A stretch of DNA of 64,000 nucleotides from Methanoculleus taiwanensis (GTDB lineage: Archaea; Halobacteriota; Methanomicrobia; Methanomicrobiales; Methanoculleaceae): positions 115,752 through 179,751 of the forward strand of contig NZ_LHQS01000003.1 in the NCBI RefSeq assembly GCF_004102725.1, given 5' to 3'. Position 1 is the stretch's first letter. Each line of letters begins with the position of its first letter. The translations under genes and the position numbers were made by a program. Shown here one piece after another: positions 52,092-62,215 of the stretch. Under the pieces are notes generated by a model. The model was not told the DNA's origin. It saw only the letters and a list, made by a program, of their open reading frames with translations, and made no database searches.

Positions 52092-53135
52092 ATGCTGCCC
52101 TCCTCATATACGGTCACCGGCCATGCCCTCCTCGGCGAGGAACTTGACGAGCAGTGCGTCAGCATTATCGTCGAGGACGGTATCATCCGGGCGATAGAGT
52201 CTGCATCCCGGGCGCCGGATTTCTGGATTGTCCCGGCCTTCTTCAACGCCCATACGCACTGCGGCGATACCGTCGCCATGGACTGCCCCTGCAGCGGCAG
52301 CCTCGCCGATCTCGTCGCTCCTCCGAACGGCCTCAAGCACCGGATCCTCGCGAAAACTCCCCGGCCGCGTCTCGTCGAAGCGATGCACGCGAGCATTCAG
52401 ACGATGGTGCGGTCGGGCACCCGGGGTTTCGCCGACTTCCGTGAAGGGGGTGCTGACGGGGTTGCCGCCCTCTATGAGGCTGCAGCGGGGCTGCCGATAG
52501 CGCCGGTCATCTTCGGCAGGGAAGGGGGGGAGCGCGACGCGGACGGGATAGGGATCAGCAGTATACGGGACGTGGAGGACGTCGAGCGGCAGGTCGCCGA
52601 AGCGCGCAGAACGGGTAGACGCGTAGCCTTTCACGCAGGTGAACGCGACGCGGGCGATGTCGACGAAGCGCTTGCCTACGATCCCGACCTGCTCGTGCAC
52701 TGCACCCATGCCACGGATGCCCAACTCCGCGACTGCGCCGATCGTGCAATCCCGATAGCCATCTGCCCGCGCTCGAACTGGATCCTCGGGGTTGCGGCAA
52801 CGCCCGCCCGGCCGCCGGTGCAGCGCATGCTCTCCCTCGGATGCCGCGTCTACCTTGGAACGGACAACGTGATGTTCGTTCAGCCGGATATGCTTCAGGA
52901 GATGGCATTTCTCTCGGTTGTGTACAATATCTCCGCGGAAGAGATTCTGCGTGCGGCCGTTGCAGGATCGGAACTTACGGGAAGACCATATTTTATCAAA
53001 GAAGGGGATCCCGCTAAAATTACTCTCATCAACCCGGCATACGGCAATTTCCGGTTCAGCGAAAATCACCTTGCAACACTGGTACGGCGGGCGGACGCAT
53101 CTGCTATCGAACAAAATGTTTTAAGCATGAGGTAG
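52092..53135 (+). CDS. Amidohydrolase (SAH/MTA deaminase-related, COG0402)
   Basis: A 347-residue metal-dependent hydrolase of the aminohydrolase group. FFNAHTHCGDT (HxH), FHAGERD, LVHCTHATD and YLGTDNVMF give the metal and catalytic residues. Related archaeal enzymes deaminate S-adenosylhomocysteine, methylthioadenosine or guanine; the sequence does not decide between them. Ends 36 bp before the UspA gene. Confidence 0.88.
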   Translation: MLPSSYTVTGHALLGEELDEQCVSIIVEDGIIRAIESASRAPDFWIVPAFFNAHTHCGDTVAMDCPCSGSLADLVAPPNGLKHRILAKTPRPRLVEAMHASIQTMVRSGTRGFADFREGGADGVAALYEAAAGLPIAPVIFGREGGERDADGIGISSIRDVEDVERQVAEARRTGRRVAFHAGERDAGDVDEALAYDPDLLVHCTHATDAQLRDCADRAIPIAICPRSNWILGVAATPARPPVQRMLSLGCRVYLGTDNVMFVQPDMLQEMAFLSVVYNISAEEILRAAVAGSELTGRPYFIKEGDPAKITLINPAYGNFRFSENHLATLVRRADASAIEQNVLSMR

Positions 53136-53171
53136 AGATTTAGTAAGGAACGGCCGTTTTGTGGGGTAGAT

Positions 53172-53600
53172 ATGGTTCGAAAGATACTTGTTGCAGTCGA
53201 TGGTTCGGAGTCGGGCGAGCGGGCTCTTGGTAAAGCCATCGAGGAAGCAAAAAAATGGGACGCCGATCTCCACGCGATTTACGTCGTTGAGTCGGGTCTC
53301 TTTTCGTCGCTGCCGATGGACAATACGCTCGAGGTTATCTACAGCCTCCTCGAAAAGGAGGGAGAAGATCTTCTGGCCGAATCCCGGGCACAGGCCGAGT
53401 CGGCAGGGGTCTCCTTAAACACACACATCCGGCAGGGCCACGCGGGCAGCGAGATCATCGCTCTCGCCGAAGAGCTCAGCGCCGATCTGATCCTTCTCGG
53501 CTCGCACGGAAAGAGCGAGGTCGACCGCCTTCTTCTCGGTAGTGTTACCGACTATGTCGTGAGGCACAGCAGAATCACGACAACGGTGGTGAGAACATAA
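53172..53600 (+). CDS. Universal stress protein, UspA family
   Basis: A 142-residue USP fold. ILVAVDGSESGERALGKAIE begins it, and the ATP-binding G-x2-G-x9-G motif is seen in LGSHGKSEVDRLLLGSVTDYVV. Probably an ATP-binding stress protein; client unknown. 11 bp upstream of the CBS-domain gene and probably co-transcribed. Confidence 0.92.
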   Translation: MVRKILVAVDGSESGERALGKAIEEAKKWDADLHAIYVVESGLFSSLPMDNTLEVIYSLLEKEGEDLLAESRAQAESAGVSLNTHIRQGHAGSEIIALAEELSADLILLGSHGKSEVDRLLLGSVTDYVVRHSRITTTVVRT

Positions 53601-53611
53601 GCGTCAGACAG

Positions 53612-54472
53612 ATGCTTGTCCGTGACCACATGGTGGCCGACGTCGTCTGTGTTGAGATCCCGGGAAACAGGGACGACGTTCTCCGCATCCTGAAAAGAAC
53701 CGGCATTAGCGGAGTACCCGTCTTAAAAGACGGGCAGCTTGTCGGTATCATCACACGAAAAGATCTGCTCAGAAAAGCCGATGAGTCGCAGCTCGGTCTG
53801 TTGATGACACCAAATCCCGTCGTCATCAGACCCGACGCACCTCTCCAGGAGGCTGCACAGGTTATGGTGCGGCATAACATCCGCAGGCTTCCCGTCGTCG
53901 AGGACGGCGAAATGATCGGGATCATCAGCGTTGCCGATCTCGTCGCCGCCATCGCCCAGATGCGCCTCTCCAGCTCGATCAAAGACCACTACGTGAGCAA
54001 GACCTACGCCCTCTGGGAGGATACGCCCCTGACCCTCGTCGGGAGGATCCTTGAAGTATCGGGGTTCGACGCAATTCCGATCCTCACCGAGGACGGAACA
54101 CTCACCGGGATCATCTCGGAGCGCGACCTGATCCGCCACTCACGGATCGAGGACAGTATCGAGGTCAGCGACTTCTCGAACGGCACGGATGACGACGAGT
54201 GGACGTGGGAGAGCATCCGCGACATGCATACCATCAGCTACGGGATCTCGAAGATCCAGCTCCTGCCGATACCGGTGAAGAACGCCATGGTCAAGAACGT
54301 GCTCGCAGTCCCGCTCAACGCCGAGATCAGCGAATGCGCCCTGAAGATGAAACGGGCGAAAGTCGACCAGCTCCCGGTGGTCAACGGCAACAAACGACTC
54401 GTTGCCATGCTCTTTGACCGCGAGCTGATCAAGGCCCTGCTGCCGGAGCAGGATTCCCGCCAAAACTTTTAA
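53612..54472 (+). CDS. Four-CBS-domain protein
   Basis: A 286-residue protein made of two CBS pairs (about 1-120 and 130-286). Repeated motifs such as GVPVLKDGQLVGIITRKDLL, LPVVEDGEMIGIISVADLV, AIPILTEDGTLTGIISERDL and LPVVNGNKRLVAMLFDREL are clear. CBS pairs bind adenosine nucleotides or SAM; there is no catalytic domain, so it probably senses energy charge for a partner, perhaps the UspA protein next door. Confidence 0.9.
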   Translation: MLVRDHMVADVVCVEIPGNRDDVLRILKRTGISGVPVLKDGQLVGIITRKDLLRKADESQLGLLMTPNPVVIRPDAPLQEAAQVMVRHNIRRLPVVEDGEMIGIISVADLVAAIAQMRLSSSIKDHYVSKTYALWEDTPLTLVGRILEVSGFDAIPILTEDGTLTGIISERDLIRHSRIEDSIEVSDFSNGTDDDEWTWESIRDMHTISYGISKIQLLPIPVKNAMVKNVLAVPLNAEISECALKMKRAKVDQLPVVNGNKRLVAMLFDRELIKALLPEQDSRQNF

Positions 54473-54621
54473 GGGATAATACTCATATACAATGAATGTA
54501 CTCTATCATACCGTGCCGAAGTGCGGTTTGACAACAAGATTTATGTTTTATCGTGCCACTATATACGCTGAAGCGCTTTTGACTGATTTATAGCGTTTTA
54601 GTGATTTTAGGGGGTGTTTCA

Positions 54622-55266
54622 ATGTCTGATATTTCCCAGATGACCTATAAAGGTACAACAACGGTCGGTCTGGTCTTCAAAGACGGCGTCATTCTCGCGA
54701 CCGAGATGCGGGCGACGATGGGGAACCTCATCGCCAGCAAACGTGCCAAGAAGATCTACCAGATCACGAAGAGAGTAGGAATGACCACGGCCGGCGGGGT
54801 GGGCGATGCCCAGCAACTCGTCCGCCTCATGCAGGTGGAGTCGAGCCTCTACGAGGTGCGCCGCAGCAAGACGATGTCGGTCGGAGCGGTCTCGACACTG
54901 CTCTCGAATTACCTGAACCAGAACCGGTATTATCCCTACTACGTCCAGCTCCTCGTCGGCGGCTTCGACGACAAAGGGCCTTCAATCTACTCGGTCGACG
55001 CCATGGGCGGAGCCACGAAAGAGGAGGAGATTGTAGCGACCGGATCCGGGTCACCGTTTGCGTACGGTATCCTCGAGGATCAGTACCGCGAAGGCATGGA
55101 CGAAGCGGAAGCGCGAGACCTCGCGGTTCGTGCGGTAAAGACTGCCATGCGCCGTGACGCCGGTTCCGGCGGGGACATCATGCTCGTCGTGATAACCAGG
55201 GACAAATACGAAGAAACCATCGAACGCGGGCTGCAGGCATCGTCTGTCGCCCTCCCGACAACCTAA
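54622..55266 (+). CDS. psmB: Proteasome subunit beta
   Basis: A 214-residue beta subunit with an 11-residue propeptide; autocleavage at Gly11-Thr12 (YKG|TTTVGL) exposes the catalytic Thr. Conserved [28 protein letters not shown] and [14 protein letters not shown] follow. It forms the proteolytic rings of the 20S proteasome. GGGGGTG lies before the ATG at 54622, which is chosen over the 54601 codon. Followed 16-19 bp later by fttA, an order seen in many archaea. Confidence 0.96.
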   Translation: MSDISQMTYKGTTTVGLVFKDGVILATEMRATMGNLIASKRAKKIYQITKRVGMTTAGGVGDAQQLVRLMQVESSLYEVRRSKTMSVGAVSTLLSNYLNQNRYYPYYVQLLVGGFDDKGPSIYSVDAMGGATKEEEIVATGSGSPFAYGILEDQYREGMDEAEARDLAVRAVKTAMRRDAGSGGDIMLVVITRDKYEETIERGLQASSVALPTT

Positions 55267-55285
55267 CCTTTTTTGGACGATAGTG

Positions 55286-57178
55286 ATGTTAATAGAGGAG
55301 AGGCTTAAGGAACTCAAGGATCAGATCGACAAGATTATACCGAGCGGTATTACGGTCTCTGAAGTTGAGTTCGAGGGACCGGAGCTGGTAATCTATACCG
55401 ACGATCCCAAGAAGTTTGCCGACCAGGCGGATCTCATCAAGATTCTCGCACGCGACCTGCGCAAGCGGATCGTCGTACGTCCGAATATCCTCGAAGATCC
55501 GGAACGGGCTGCAGGTGAAATCCGATCGGTCGTTCCGGAGAATGCCGGTATTACCGACCTGTTCTTCGATCCCGAGACGGGAGAAGTGCTGATCGAAGCG
55601 GAGAAACCCGGCGTCGTCATCGGGAAGAACGGCGCCACGCTTCGGGAGATCACGAAGCAGATCGGCTGGACGCCGAAGGTCGTCAGGACGCCGCCGATCG
55701 AGAGCTCGACCGTCAAACAGATACGAACGTTTCTCAGATCCGTCAAGGACGAACGGAAAACGTTCCTTCGGACCATCGGAAGGCGTATCCACCGCGAGGT
55801 CACGAGCAAGGATCAGTGGCTCCGGGTGACAACGCTCGGGTGCTGCCGTGAGGTCGGAAGGGCGGCGTTCCTCGTCTCGACACCGGAGAGCAAGATCCTC
55901 ATCGATTGCGGCGAAAAGCCGGGCAGCACGACCAACGGAACGCCCTACATCTATGTGCCGGAGATCTATCCCCTGAGCAGCGTCGATGCGGTGGTGCTCA
56001 CGCATGCACACCTCGATCACTGCGCACTCGTCCCCCTCCTCTTCAAATACGGATACGAAGGCCCGGTCTACGCGACGCCGCCGACGAGGGATCTCTCGGC
56101 AATGCTCCAGCTCGACTACATCGATGTCGTGCGGAAAGAGAGCGACAAGATACCATATACCTCAAACGAGGTCAAGACGTACATCAAGCACTCGATAACG
56201 CTGAACTACGGAAGCGTCACCGATATCGCACCCGACGTCAAGCTCACCTTCCACAATGCCGGCCATATCCTCGGCTCCGCAGTCGCCCACTTCCATATCG
56301 GCGAAGGGCTCTACAATATCGCATTCACCGGCGACTTCAACTACCAGAAGAGCCGTCTCTTCAGCCCGGCGGTCTCGTCTTTCCCCCGCCTCGAGGCACT
56401 CTTCATGGAGAGTACCTACGGCGGTTCGAACGATATGCAGCCCCAGCGGAAAGATGCAGAGGACAAGCTGTACGAGACCATCACCACCACCGTGAACCGG
56501 GGTGGCAAGGTGATCATCCCGGCGTTCGCCGTCGGGCGGTCGCAGGAAGTGATGCTCGCTCTCGAGGAGGGTATCAGGAACAAGAAGATCCCGCCCGTGA
56601 AGATCTATCTCGACGGCATGATCCGCGAGGCAACGGCGATCCACACCACGTACCCCGAGTACCTGAACAACGATCTCCGGAACCAGATCTTCCGGGAAGG
56701 CTTAAACCCGTTCCTCGCGGAGTGCTTCGTCCAGGTGGACTCACCCGACCGGCGGGAGAAGGTCATCACCGGAGACCCGTGCGTCATCATCACCACGAGC
56801 GGTATGCTCAACGGCGGCCCGGTGATGGAGTACCTCAAGATGCTCGGCCCGGACGAGAGGAACACCCTCGTCTTCGTCGGGTACCAGGCCGACGGAACCC
56901 TCGGACGGCGCATCCAGAAGGGATGGCGTGAGATCCCCCTCGGGTGGCGCGAGACGATCGTCATCAACCTCGAGATCGCTACGATCGACGGGTTCTCCGG
57001 CCACTCCGACCGCAAACAGCTGATGAACTACATCTCCCACCTGCAGCCCCGTCCCGAGAAGATCTTCACCATCCACGGCGACGAGAACAAGACGATCGAT
57101 CTTGCAAGCTCAATCTACAAGCGATACCATATTGAAACGCATTCGCCCCTGAACCTCGAAACCTACCGCATGGTCTAG
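55286..57178 (+). CDS. fttA: KH/beta-CASP ribonuclease, transcription termination factor FttA (aCPSF1)
   Basis: A 630-residue protein with N-terminal KH domains (GxxG in [10 protein letters not shown]) followed by a metallo-beta-lactamase nuclease core ([10 protein letters not shown] at about 240, [18 protein letters not shown]) and a beta-CASP insert ([39 protein letters not shown]). It cuts nascent RNA and terminates transcription in archaea. GTG 55283 directly precedes the ATG and is the alternative start. Confidence 0.96.
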   Translation: MLIEERLKELKDQIDKIIPSGITVSEVEFEGPELVIYTDDPKKFADQADLIKILARDLRKRIVVRPNILEDPERAAGEIRSVVPENAGITDLFFDPETGEVLIEAEKPGVVIGKNGATLREITKQIGWTPKVVRTPPIESSTVKQIRTFLRSVKDERKTFLRTIGRRIHREVTSKDQWLRVTTLGCCREVGRAAFLVSTPESKILIDCGEKPGSTTNGTPYIYVPEIYPLSSVDAVVLTHAHLDHCALVPLLFKYGYEGPVYATPPTRDLSAMLQLDYIDVVRKESDKIPYTSNEVKTYIKHSITLNYGSVTDIAPDVKLTFHNAGHILGSAVAHFHIGEGLYNIAFTGDFNYQKSRLFSPAVSSFPRLEALFMESTYGGSNDMQPQRKDAEDKLYETITTTVNRGGKVIIPAFAVGRSQEVMLALEEGIRNKKIPPVKIYLDGMIREATAIHTTYPEYLNNDLRNQIFREGLNPFLAECFVQVDSPDRREKVITGDPCVIITTSGMLNGGPVMEYLKMLGPDERNTLVFVGYQADGTLGRRIQKGWREIPLGWRETIVINLEIATIDGFSGHSDRKQLMNYISHLQPRPEKIFTIHGDENKTIDLASSIYKRYHIETHSPLNLETYRMV

Positions 57179-57180
57179 AG

Positions 57181-58248
57181 ATGCTGCAGCGAGCATCGCT
57201 TCTCCTCGGAGTATTCGCGGTGATGGCGCTCTCAAACGCCATCGTCCCGGTACTCCCCGATTTTGGCAAAGGAGCGGCACTGCAGGGCGCAATCTTCTCC
57301 GCATATTTTTTCGGAGCTTTCCTGACGGTTCTCCCCGCCGGGCTTGCCAGCGACCGTATCGGCCGGGTGCCGCTCGTTCGCGCAGGCCTTATCCTGACCC
57401 TCGCAAGCGGCATCGCCATCATACTCTTTCCGTCGGGACTGCCGATGGTCGCTGCCCGCGGCCTCGAAGGGGTCGGGGCGGGGCTCTTCGTTTCTGCAGC
57501 GCTTGCATGGACAAACTCGCAGGAGAGTCACGAAACGTTGAGCGGTTACTTCATGGCGGCACTGAACCTCGGGCTTGTCGTCGGGCTGCTCGGAACCGGA
57601 TGGCTTGACGGGATTCTGGCCTCTTCCCTCGCCGGGGTCGCCCTCTTCACGGGCATTACCATCATCCCTCTGGTGATGAGCATCTCTCTTACCGAACAGA
57701 TCCGGGAGAACCTCATCGTGGCGAATCTCCCGGAGGTTATCCGCCACTATATCTGGCTCTACATTGCCGCGGTCGTGCTGATCGGGGTCACCGGGGCGGT
57801 CACCGCCCTCTACCCGGAATATACCGGCGAAAACCCCGGACTCCTCAGCATCCAGATCGGGCTTATGAATATCGCCACCATCGTTACGATTCTCCTCGCC
57901 TCGCACGCTCACTTACGTCCCGTCCCGACCATCCGCATCTCTGCGGTCGCCATGGCAATCGCGGTCGCAGGGTGCTACTTCACCCCGTGGGCGTTTCCCG
58001 TCATAGGAGCCTTCGCCGGTTTTGTTATCGTCGCCTCGCTTTCGTTCCTCGCAGAGACGAACCTCCGGCAGGGTGTGGTCACGGGTCTCTTTAACACCGC
58101 CACCTATGCCGGGTTTACCCTTCTCCCGTTCATCGCGGGGATCGTCGCCGAAGCGAGCACCTTCTTCGCGGCATTCGCATTCCTTGCGGCGATCGTCGGA
58201 ACGATGGCATTCACCATCGGCCGCTGCCAGTGCACCTACGGCGGCTGA
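57181..58248 (+). CDS. MFS transporter, about 10-12 helices
   Basis: A 355-residue protein with repeated hydrophobic helices and an MFS motif A-like loop GLASDRIGRVPLVRAGLIL. It is shorter than the usual 400 residues. Substrate unknown. It starts 2 bp after the fttA stop, so it is in the same transcript. Confidence 0.88.
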   Translation: MLQRASLLLGVFAVMALSNAIVPVLPDFGKGAALQGAIFSAYFFGAFLTVLPAGLASDRIGRVPLVRAGLILTLASGIAIILFPSGLPMVAARGLEGVGAGLFVSAALAWTNSQESHETLSGYFMAALNLGLVVGLLGTGWLDGILASSLAGVALFTGITIIPLVMSISLTEQIRENLIVANLPEVIRHYIWLYIAAVVLIGVTGAVTALYPEYTGENPGLLSIQIGLMNIATIVTILLASHAHLRPVPTIRISAVAMAIAVAGCYFTPWAFPVIGAFAGFVIVASLSFLAETNLRQGVVTGLFNTATYAGFTLLPFIAGIVAEASTFFAAFAFLAAIVGTMAFTIGRCQCTYGG

Positions 58249-58296
58249 TTAAGGGTTCGCTGCCGGCATATAGTACCTCCGCACATAGTAGCTTCC

Positions 58297-59727
58297 ATGC
58301 AGATGCTTATCGACGGGGATTGGACCGATGCAGAGAGCGGCGAGACCATCGCGGTCGAAAACCCCGCTACCGGAACGGTGTTCGATACCGTACCGCTCGG
58401 GGATGCCGGAGATCTCGGACGGGCGGTCGATGCCGCTACCGGTGCATTCGATGCGTGGTCGCATCGTTCACTGCGGGATCGCGGCAGGGTTCTCTTCACA
58501 GGTGCAGAAGAGGTGCGGCGGCGAAACGGCGAGCTCGCCGCCCTGCTGACCGCCGAGCAGGGGAAGCCGTATCGCGAGGCGCTCGATGAGATCAACGGAT
58601 TTGCAAATACCCTCGAGTACTACGGCAGCCTTTCGGCATCTCTCCGCGGCGATTACGCGAAGCTCCCCGGCTACGGTCACGCACTCGTGGCAAAGGTGCC
58701 GCTCGGCGTCTGCGGGGCGATCATCCCCTGGAATATGCCGGCACTCATTATGGGGTGGAAGATCGGGCCTGCACTCGCCGCCGGCAATACCATGGTGCTC
58801 AAGCCCGCAAGCACCGCTCCCCTCACCTGCCTGACTCTTGCCGGCATACTCGGGGGTGCAGGCCTTCCGGGTGGGGTTCTGAACCTGGTCACGGGCTCAG
58901 GGGAGACCGTCGGTCGTGCCATAGCCCGCCATCCGGCTATCCGGAAGGTATCGTTCACTGGCGAGGTCGAGACCGGGAAACAGGTCATGGCCGATGCAGC
59001 ACCGGCGATGAAACGGGTGACCCTGGAACTTGGGGGGAGCGATCCGATGATCGTCTGTGCCGATGCCGATCTCGCCGAGGCGGTCGAAGGAGCGGTCAGA
59101 GGACGGTTTTACAACTGCGGACAGACATGCACGGCGGTCAAAAGACTCTTCGTCTTCGAAGAGATCGCCGATCGCTTCACCGAGATGCTGACGGAGCGGG
59201 TCGGGTCGATCACGGTCGGAGACGGGATGCAGAAAGGAGTGACCATGGGACCACTCAATAACCGGACGGTGCTTGACCGGATCGCCGCCCAGGTGGCACA
59301 GGTTCGGGAGCGGGACGAAGGAAGTGTCCTCACCGGCGGAGACATGCCGGAAGGTCAGGCGTTCGAGGGCGGCTACTATTATGCACCGACGGTGGTCTCC
59401 GGCGTCCCTGATGATTCGGTGCTGCTAACCGAGGAGGTCTTCGGACCGGTGCTCCCCGTCGTTGCCGTCGGCAGCCTCGAAGAAGCGCTCGCCTACGCGA
59501 ACCGCACCCGTTTCGGACTCGGCGCCTCCGTGTGGACAAAGAATATCGGGGATATCACCCAGGCATGCGAAGGGCTCCGGGCGGGGATGGTCTGGGTCAA
59601 TCAGCACCTTCGCATCCCGCCGGAGGTGCCGTTCGGCGGCGTCAACGAGAGTGGCCTATACCGGGAGAACGGATACGATGCGCTCGAGAACTACCTCGAG
59701 CGGAAGACGGTGCTGATCAGGCCGTAG
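58297..59727 (+). CDS. NAD(P)-dependent aldehyde dehydrogenase
   Basis: A 476-residue enzyme of the aldehyde/succinate-semialdehyde dehydrogenase family. Catalytic Cys278 lies in NCGQTCTAVKR and Glu244 in TLELGGSDP; PWNMPALIMGWKIGPALAAGN and the GEVETGK cofactor segment are standard. The aldehyde oxidised is not certain; lactaldehyde (as in F420 biosynthesis, CofA) or succinate semialdehyde are possible. Confidence 0.92.
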   Translation: MQMLIDGDWTDAESGETIAVENPATGTVFDTVPLGDAGDLGRAVDAATGAFDAWSHRSLRDRGRVLFTGAEEVRRRNGELAALLTAEQGKPYREALDEINGFANTLEYYGSLSASLRGDYAKLPGYGHALVAKVPLGVCGAIIPWNMPALIMGWKIGPALAAGNTMVLKPASTAPLTCLTLAGILGGAGLPGGVLNLVTGSGETVGRAIARHPAIRKVSFTGEVETGKQVMADAAPAMKRVTLELGGSDPMIVCADADLAEAVEGAVRGRFYNCGQTCTAVKRLFVFEEIADRFTEMLTERVGSITVGDGMQKGVTMGPLNNRTVLDRIAAQVAQVRERDEGSVLTGGDMPEGQAFEGGYYYAPTVVSGVPDDSVLLTEEVFGPVLPVVAVGSLEEALAYANRTRFGLGASVWTKNIGDITQACEGLRAGMVWVNQHLRIPPEVPFGGVNESGLYRENGYDALENYLERKTVLIRP

Positions 59728-59867
59728 ACATGCCTTCCCGGTTCCCGGGGAGAATATTTTTCTTGTGCGCAACCAGTAGATCGCAGAGTTCGGCGACCAG
59801 GTTCTTGGAGGTGTGGTGTGTTGGGGGCTTCGCCCGCCGATAACGCTCCCGGGCATACCGATTGCAT

Positions 59868-59886
59868 CATAAATAATTTTATATAT
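59868..59886 (+). promoter_or_regulatory. TATA region for the first fasciclin gene
   Basis: An AT-rich stretch (AATAATTTTATATAT) about 45-60 bp before the ATG at 59929, in front of a GGGGGGAGGG ribosome site. Confidence 0.5.
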
Positions 59887-59928
59887 CCTGGGGTTTATTC
59901 CCCGCTCTCCAGGGGGGAGGGAAAGAGA

Positions 59929-60678
59929 ATGAGACAGATTGTATGGGCATGCGTTCTCCTCATCATAGGGATGGTAGCCGTGACATCGGCTATTCCGATG
60001 GGCAGTGAGAATGCTACGATGGGCAATGAGTCGAACGCGACCGGTGCACCCGGCAACCAGACGATGGGAAACCAGACCGGCAATATGACCCTTGTCGATG
60101 TGATCCAGCAGGACCCGAACCTGACCACCCTTTCGACAGCGCTCGACGCGGCCAACCTGACCGGGGCGCTTCAAACCGGCGGGCCGTATACCGTCTTTGC
60201 ACCGGACAACGCAGCGTTTGAGGCACTCGGCAACGAGACCGTCGGAACGCTGCTGAGCAATCAGGATCAGCTCACGGCAGTTCTCCAGTACCATGTAGTC
60301 GCCGGCGAGTACACACCGGAGCAGCTGATGAACATGACCCAGCAGCAGAACCAGACCGACGGAGGTATCTTCGGCTTCTTAAGCGGCCTCTTCGGCGGCG
60401 GTCAGAACGAGACGCAGAACCAGACCGGGAACATGACCGGGAACGGAACGACGTTGCAGACACTCCTTGGCGAAAACATCACGGTAACCCAGGAGAACGG
60501 CCAGCTGGTTCTGAACAACGATACGTACGTTGTTCAGGATATTAACACCAGCACGGGTGTCCTTTACGTCATCGACAAGGTGCTCATACCGCCGAACATG
60601 ACGATTGGCAACATGACCGGCAACCAGACGATGGGTAACCAGACCACTGACAACATAACCGGCAACCAGACGGCGTAA
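59929..60678 (+). CDS. Secreted fasciclin-domain protein, first of four
   Basis: A 249-residue protein. A signal peptide (MRQIVWACVLLIIGMVAVTS) is followed by an Asn/Thr-rich stretch (NATM, NQTMGNQTGN), one fasciclin (FAS1) domain and an NQT/NMT-rich tail. The FAS1 motifs TLVDVIQQDPNLTTL, YTVFAPDNAAFEAL, LQYHVVAGEY and the closing GVLYVIDKVLIPP are present. A Gly-rich insert (FGFLSGLFGGGQ) splits the domain. Dense N-glycosylation sequons suggest a heavily glycosylated surface adhesin. Confidence 0.9.
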   Translation: MRQIVWACVLLIIGMVAVTSAIPMGSENATMGNESNATGAPGNQTMGNQTGNMTLVDVIQQDPNLTTLSTALDAANLTGALQTGGPYTVFAPDNAAFEALGNETVGTLLSNQDQLTAVLQYHVVAGEYTPEQLMNMTQQQNQTDGGIFGFLSGLFGGGQNETQNQTGNMTGNGTTLQTLLGENITVTQENGQLVLNNDTYVVQDINTSTGVLYVIDKVLIPPNMTIGNMTGNQTMGNQTTDNITGNQTA

Positions 60679-60688
60679 CCGTATCGTC

Positions 60689-60720
60689 CGGGAGCGTTGC
60701 TCCCGAAGTTCTCATTTTTT
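60689..60720 (+). terminator. Hairpin plus T-run terminator after the first fasciclin gene
   Basis: Arms CGGGAGC (60689-60695) and GCTCCCG (60699-60705) with a GTT loop, followed by a T-rich tract ending in TTTTTT. It lies 11 bp after the stop. Confidence 0.65.
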
Positions 60721-60886
60721 ATCACTGAATGATGTTTCCGGGCGCGGGGGCAGAGGCACCCGGGCTCCGAAAGGGAGCATTACCCTCAAGGCGGCCGATT
60801 CTTCTCCGTCACACGCCGGGCGTACCATTCAAGCAGTTTAAATTATAATAATCATTAAATACAATAAGCGAGACCCCAAAAGAGGG

Positions 60887-61999
60887 ATGAACATGAAACA
60901 TACACATCTCCTATCTCTCGGTCTCATTCTTCTTCTCACCCTGCCCGCAGTAACCATAGCGGTATCCATCGGGGAAGAGGCCGTCACGCTGAACAGCAGC
61001 GGGAACTTCACCATTCTGCCGGAAAACTCATTACAACCGTACATTATCCACGAGAACTCGGCTCTCGGCGCGCTCAATGCCGCAGCAGAGGCCGGGGGCT
61101 TTAATTATACGGTCTCTGAAGATCTTCCGGCAGAGCAGGGCATCCTGACCGTCACCTCGATCGCCGGAACCGAAAGGGGCACCATGAACGATACGGAGAA
61201 TGCGTGGATGCTTCGGGTTAACGGCAAGGAGATCTCCGCAGGTCCTGCCAGGGTACGGTTGAACGACAGCGATAGTGTGGTATACTCCTACGGTCCTACG
61301 GGTCACGCCGTGCAGAATGCAGAGTACACCCTGAACATATCGGTGAACGTGACGGAGCCTGGAACCGTCGGCAACCAGACAGCCAATATGACGCTGGTCG
61401 ACGTAATCGGCCAGAACGGGAATCTGACCATTCTTGCCCAGGCGATCGGTGCAGCCAACCTGACCGAGGCGCTTCAAACCGGCGGGCCGTACACCGTCTT
61501 TGCTCCGAATGACGAGGCCTTCCAGGCACTCGGCAACGACACGATCGGGGCGCTTGTCAACGATACCGCGAACCTGACGATGATCCTGCAGTACCACGTC
61601 GTCGAAGGCAACTACACATCCGAGCAGCTCCTGATGATGCTGCAGAACCAGACCGTGAACCAGACCGTGAACCAGACCGTGAACCAGACCGTGAACCAGA
61701 CCGTGAACCAGAACATGACCCCGCAGCAGGCGACGGTCACGCTGCAGACGCTGCTCGGCGAAAACCTGACGGTCACACTCAATCAGACGACGAACGAGGT
61801 GATGGTGAACAACGCATCCGTCATCCAGCCCGACCTCAACGCCAGCAATGGCGTTATCCACATCGTCGACCGGGTCCTGATACCGGATAACGTGACACCT
61901 CCGGCTTCGGAAGCGGGGATTGTTACCCCGAATGCACCGCAACCGGTGGAGATAGCCGGGAGCTCATCTGATCTGACGATCGTCAACAGGACGATGTAG
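60887..61999 (+). CDS. DUF4430 plus fasciclin surface protein, second of four
   Basis: A 370-residue secreted protein. The signal peptide (LLSLGLILLLTLPAVTIAVS) is followed by a DUF4430-like domain (about 30-140: SALGALNAAAEAGGFNYTV, ENAWMLRVNGKEI, DSDSVVYSYGP). Then comes a FAS1 domain (NMTLVDVIGQNGNLTILAQA, YTVFAPNDEAFQAL, LQYHVVEGNYTSEQ, IHIVDRVLIP). Five perfect NQTV units (61646-61705) interrupt the domain. DUF4430 is found in cobalamin-related and surface proteins. The 61369-61667 segment is identical to the next gene. Confidence 0.9.
   Translation: MNMKHTHLLSLGLILLLTLPAVTIAVSIGEEAVTLNSSGNFTILPENSLQPYIIHENSALGALNAAAEAGGFNYTVSEDLPAEQGILTVTSIAGTERGTMNDTENAWMLRVNGKEISAGPARVRLNDSDSVVYSYGPTGHAVQNAEYTLNISVNVTEPGTVGNQTANMTLVDVIGQNGNLTILAQAIGAANLTEALQTGGPYTVFAPNDEAFQALGNDTIGALVNDTANLTMILQYHVVEGNYTSEQLLMMLQNQTVNQTVNQTVNQTVNQTVNQNMTPQQATVTLQTLLGENLTVTLNQTTNEVMVNNASVIQPDLNASNGVIHIVDRVLIPDNVTPPASEAGIVTPNAPQPVEIAGSSSDLTIVNRTM
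61646..61705 (+). repeat. Five tandem 12-bp repeats encoding NQTV
   Basis: Unit AACCAGACCGTG repeated five times without change. Each unit adds one Asn-Gln-Thr glycosylation sequon, so repeat number changes would alter glycan density without changing the frame. Confidence 0.9.
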
Positions 62000-62145
62000 C
62001 CGGGTTTATCCTTCTCTCAATCCATCTATTTTTCCAGATTTCAATGCCAGAACCCGTGGTTTTGAACCGGTGCACTTCCGATGGGGTCACTGAAGCTCAC
62101 ACCGAACCTCCATGACGAGAGCAGGACCGAGGCATTTCAAACATT

Positions 62146-62177
62146 ATATACTTCTTATAATAATATTTATATACTAT
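62146..62177 (+). promoter_or_regulatory. TATA region for the third fasciclin gene
   Basis: A very AT-rich stretch with several TATA-like elements (TTATAATAATATTTATATAC) about 40-70 bp before the ATG at 62216. Confidence 0.55.
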
Positions 62178-62198
62178 GAAGCAGATTGCTCGGAAGCC

Positions 62199-62210
62199 TC
62201 TATGGAGGGG
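62199..62210 (+). promoter_or_regulatory. Ribosome-site hairpin before the third fasciclin gene
   Basis: CCTC-TAT-GGAGG forms a short stem that would mask the Shine-Dalgarno GGAGG. The same element precedes the fourth gene. Confidence 0.4.
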
Positions 62211-62215
62211 TTCAT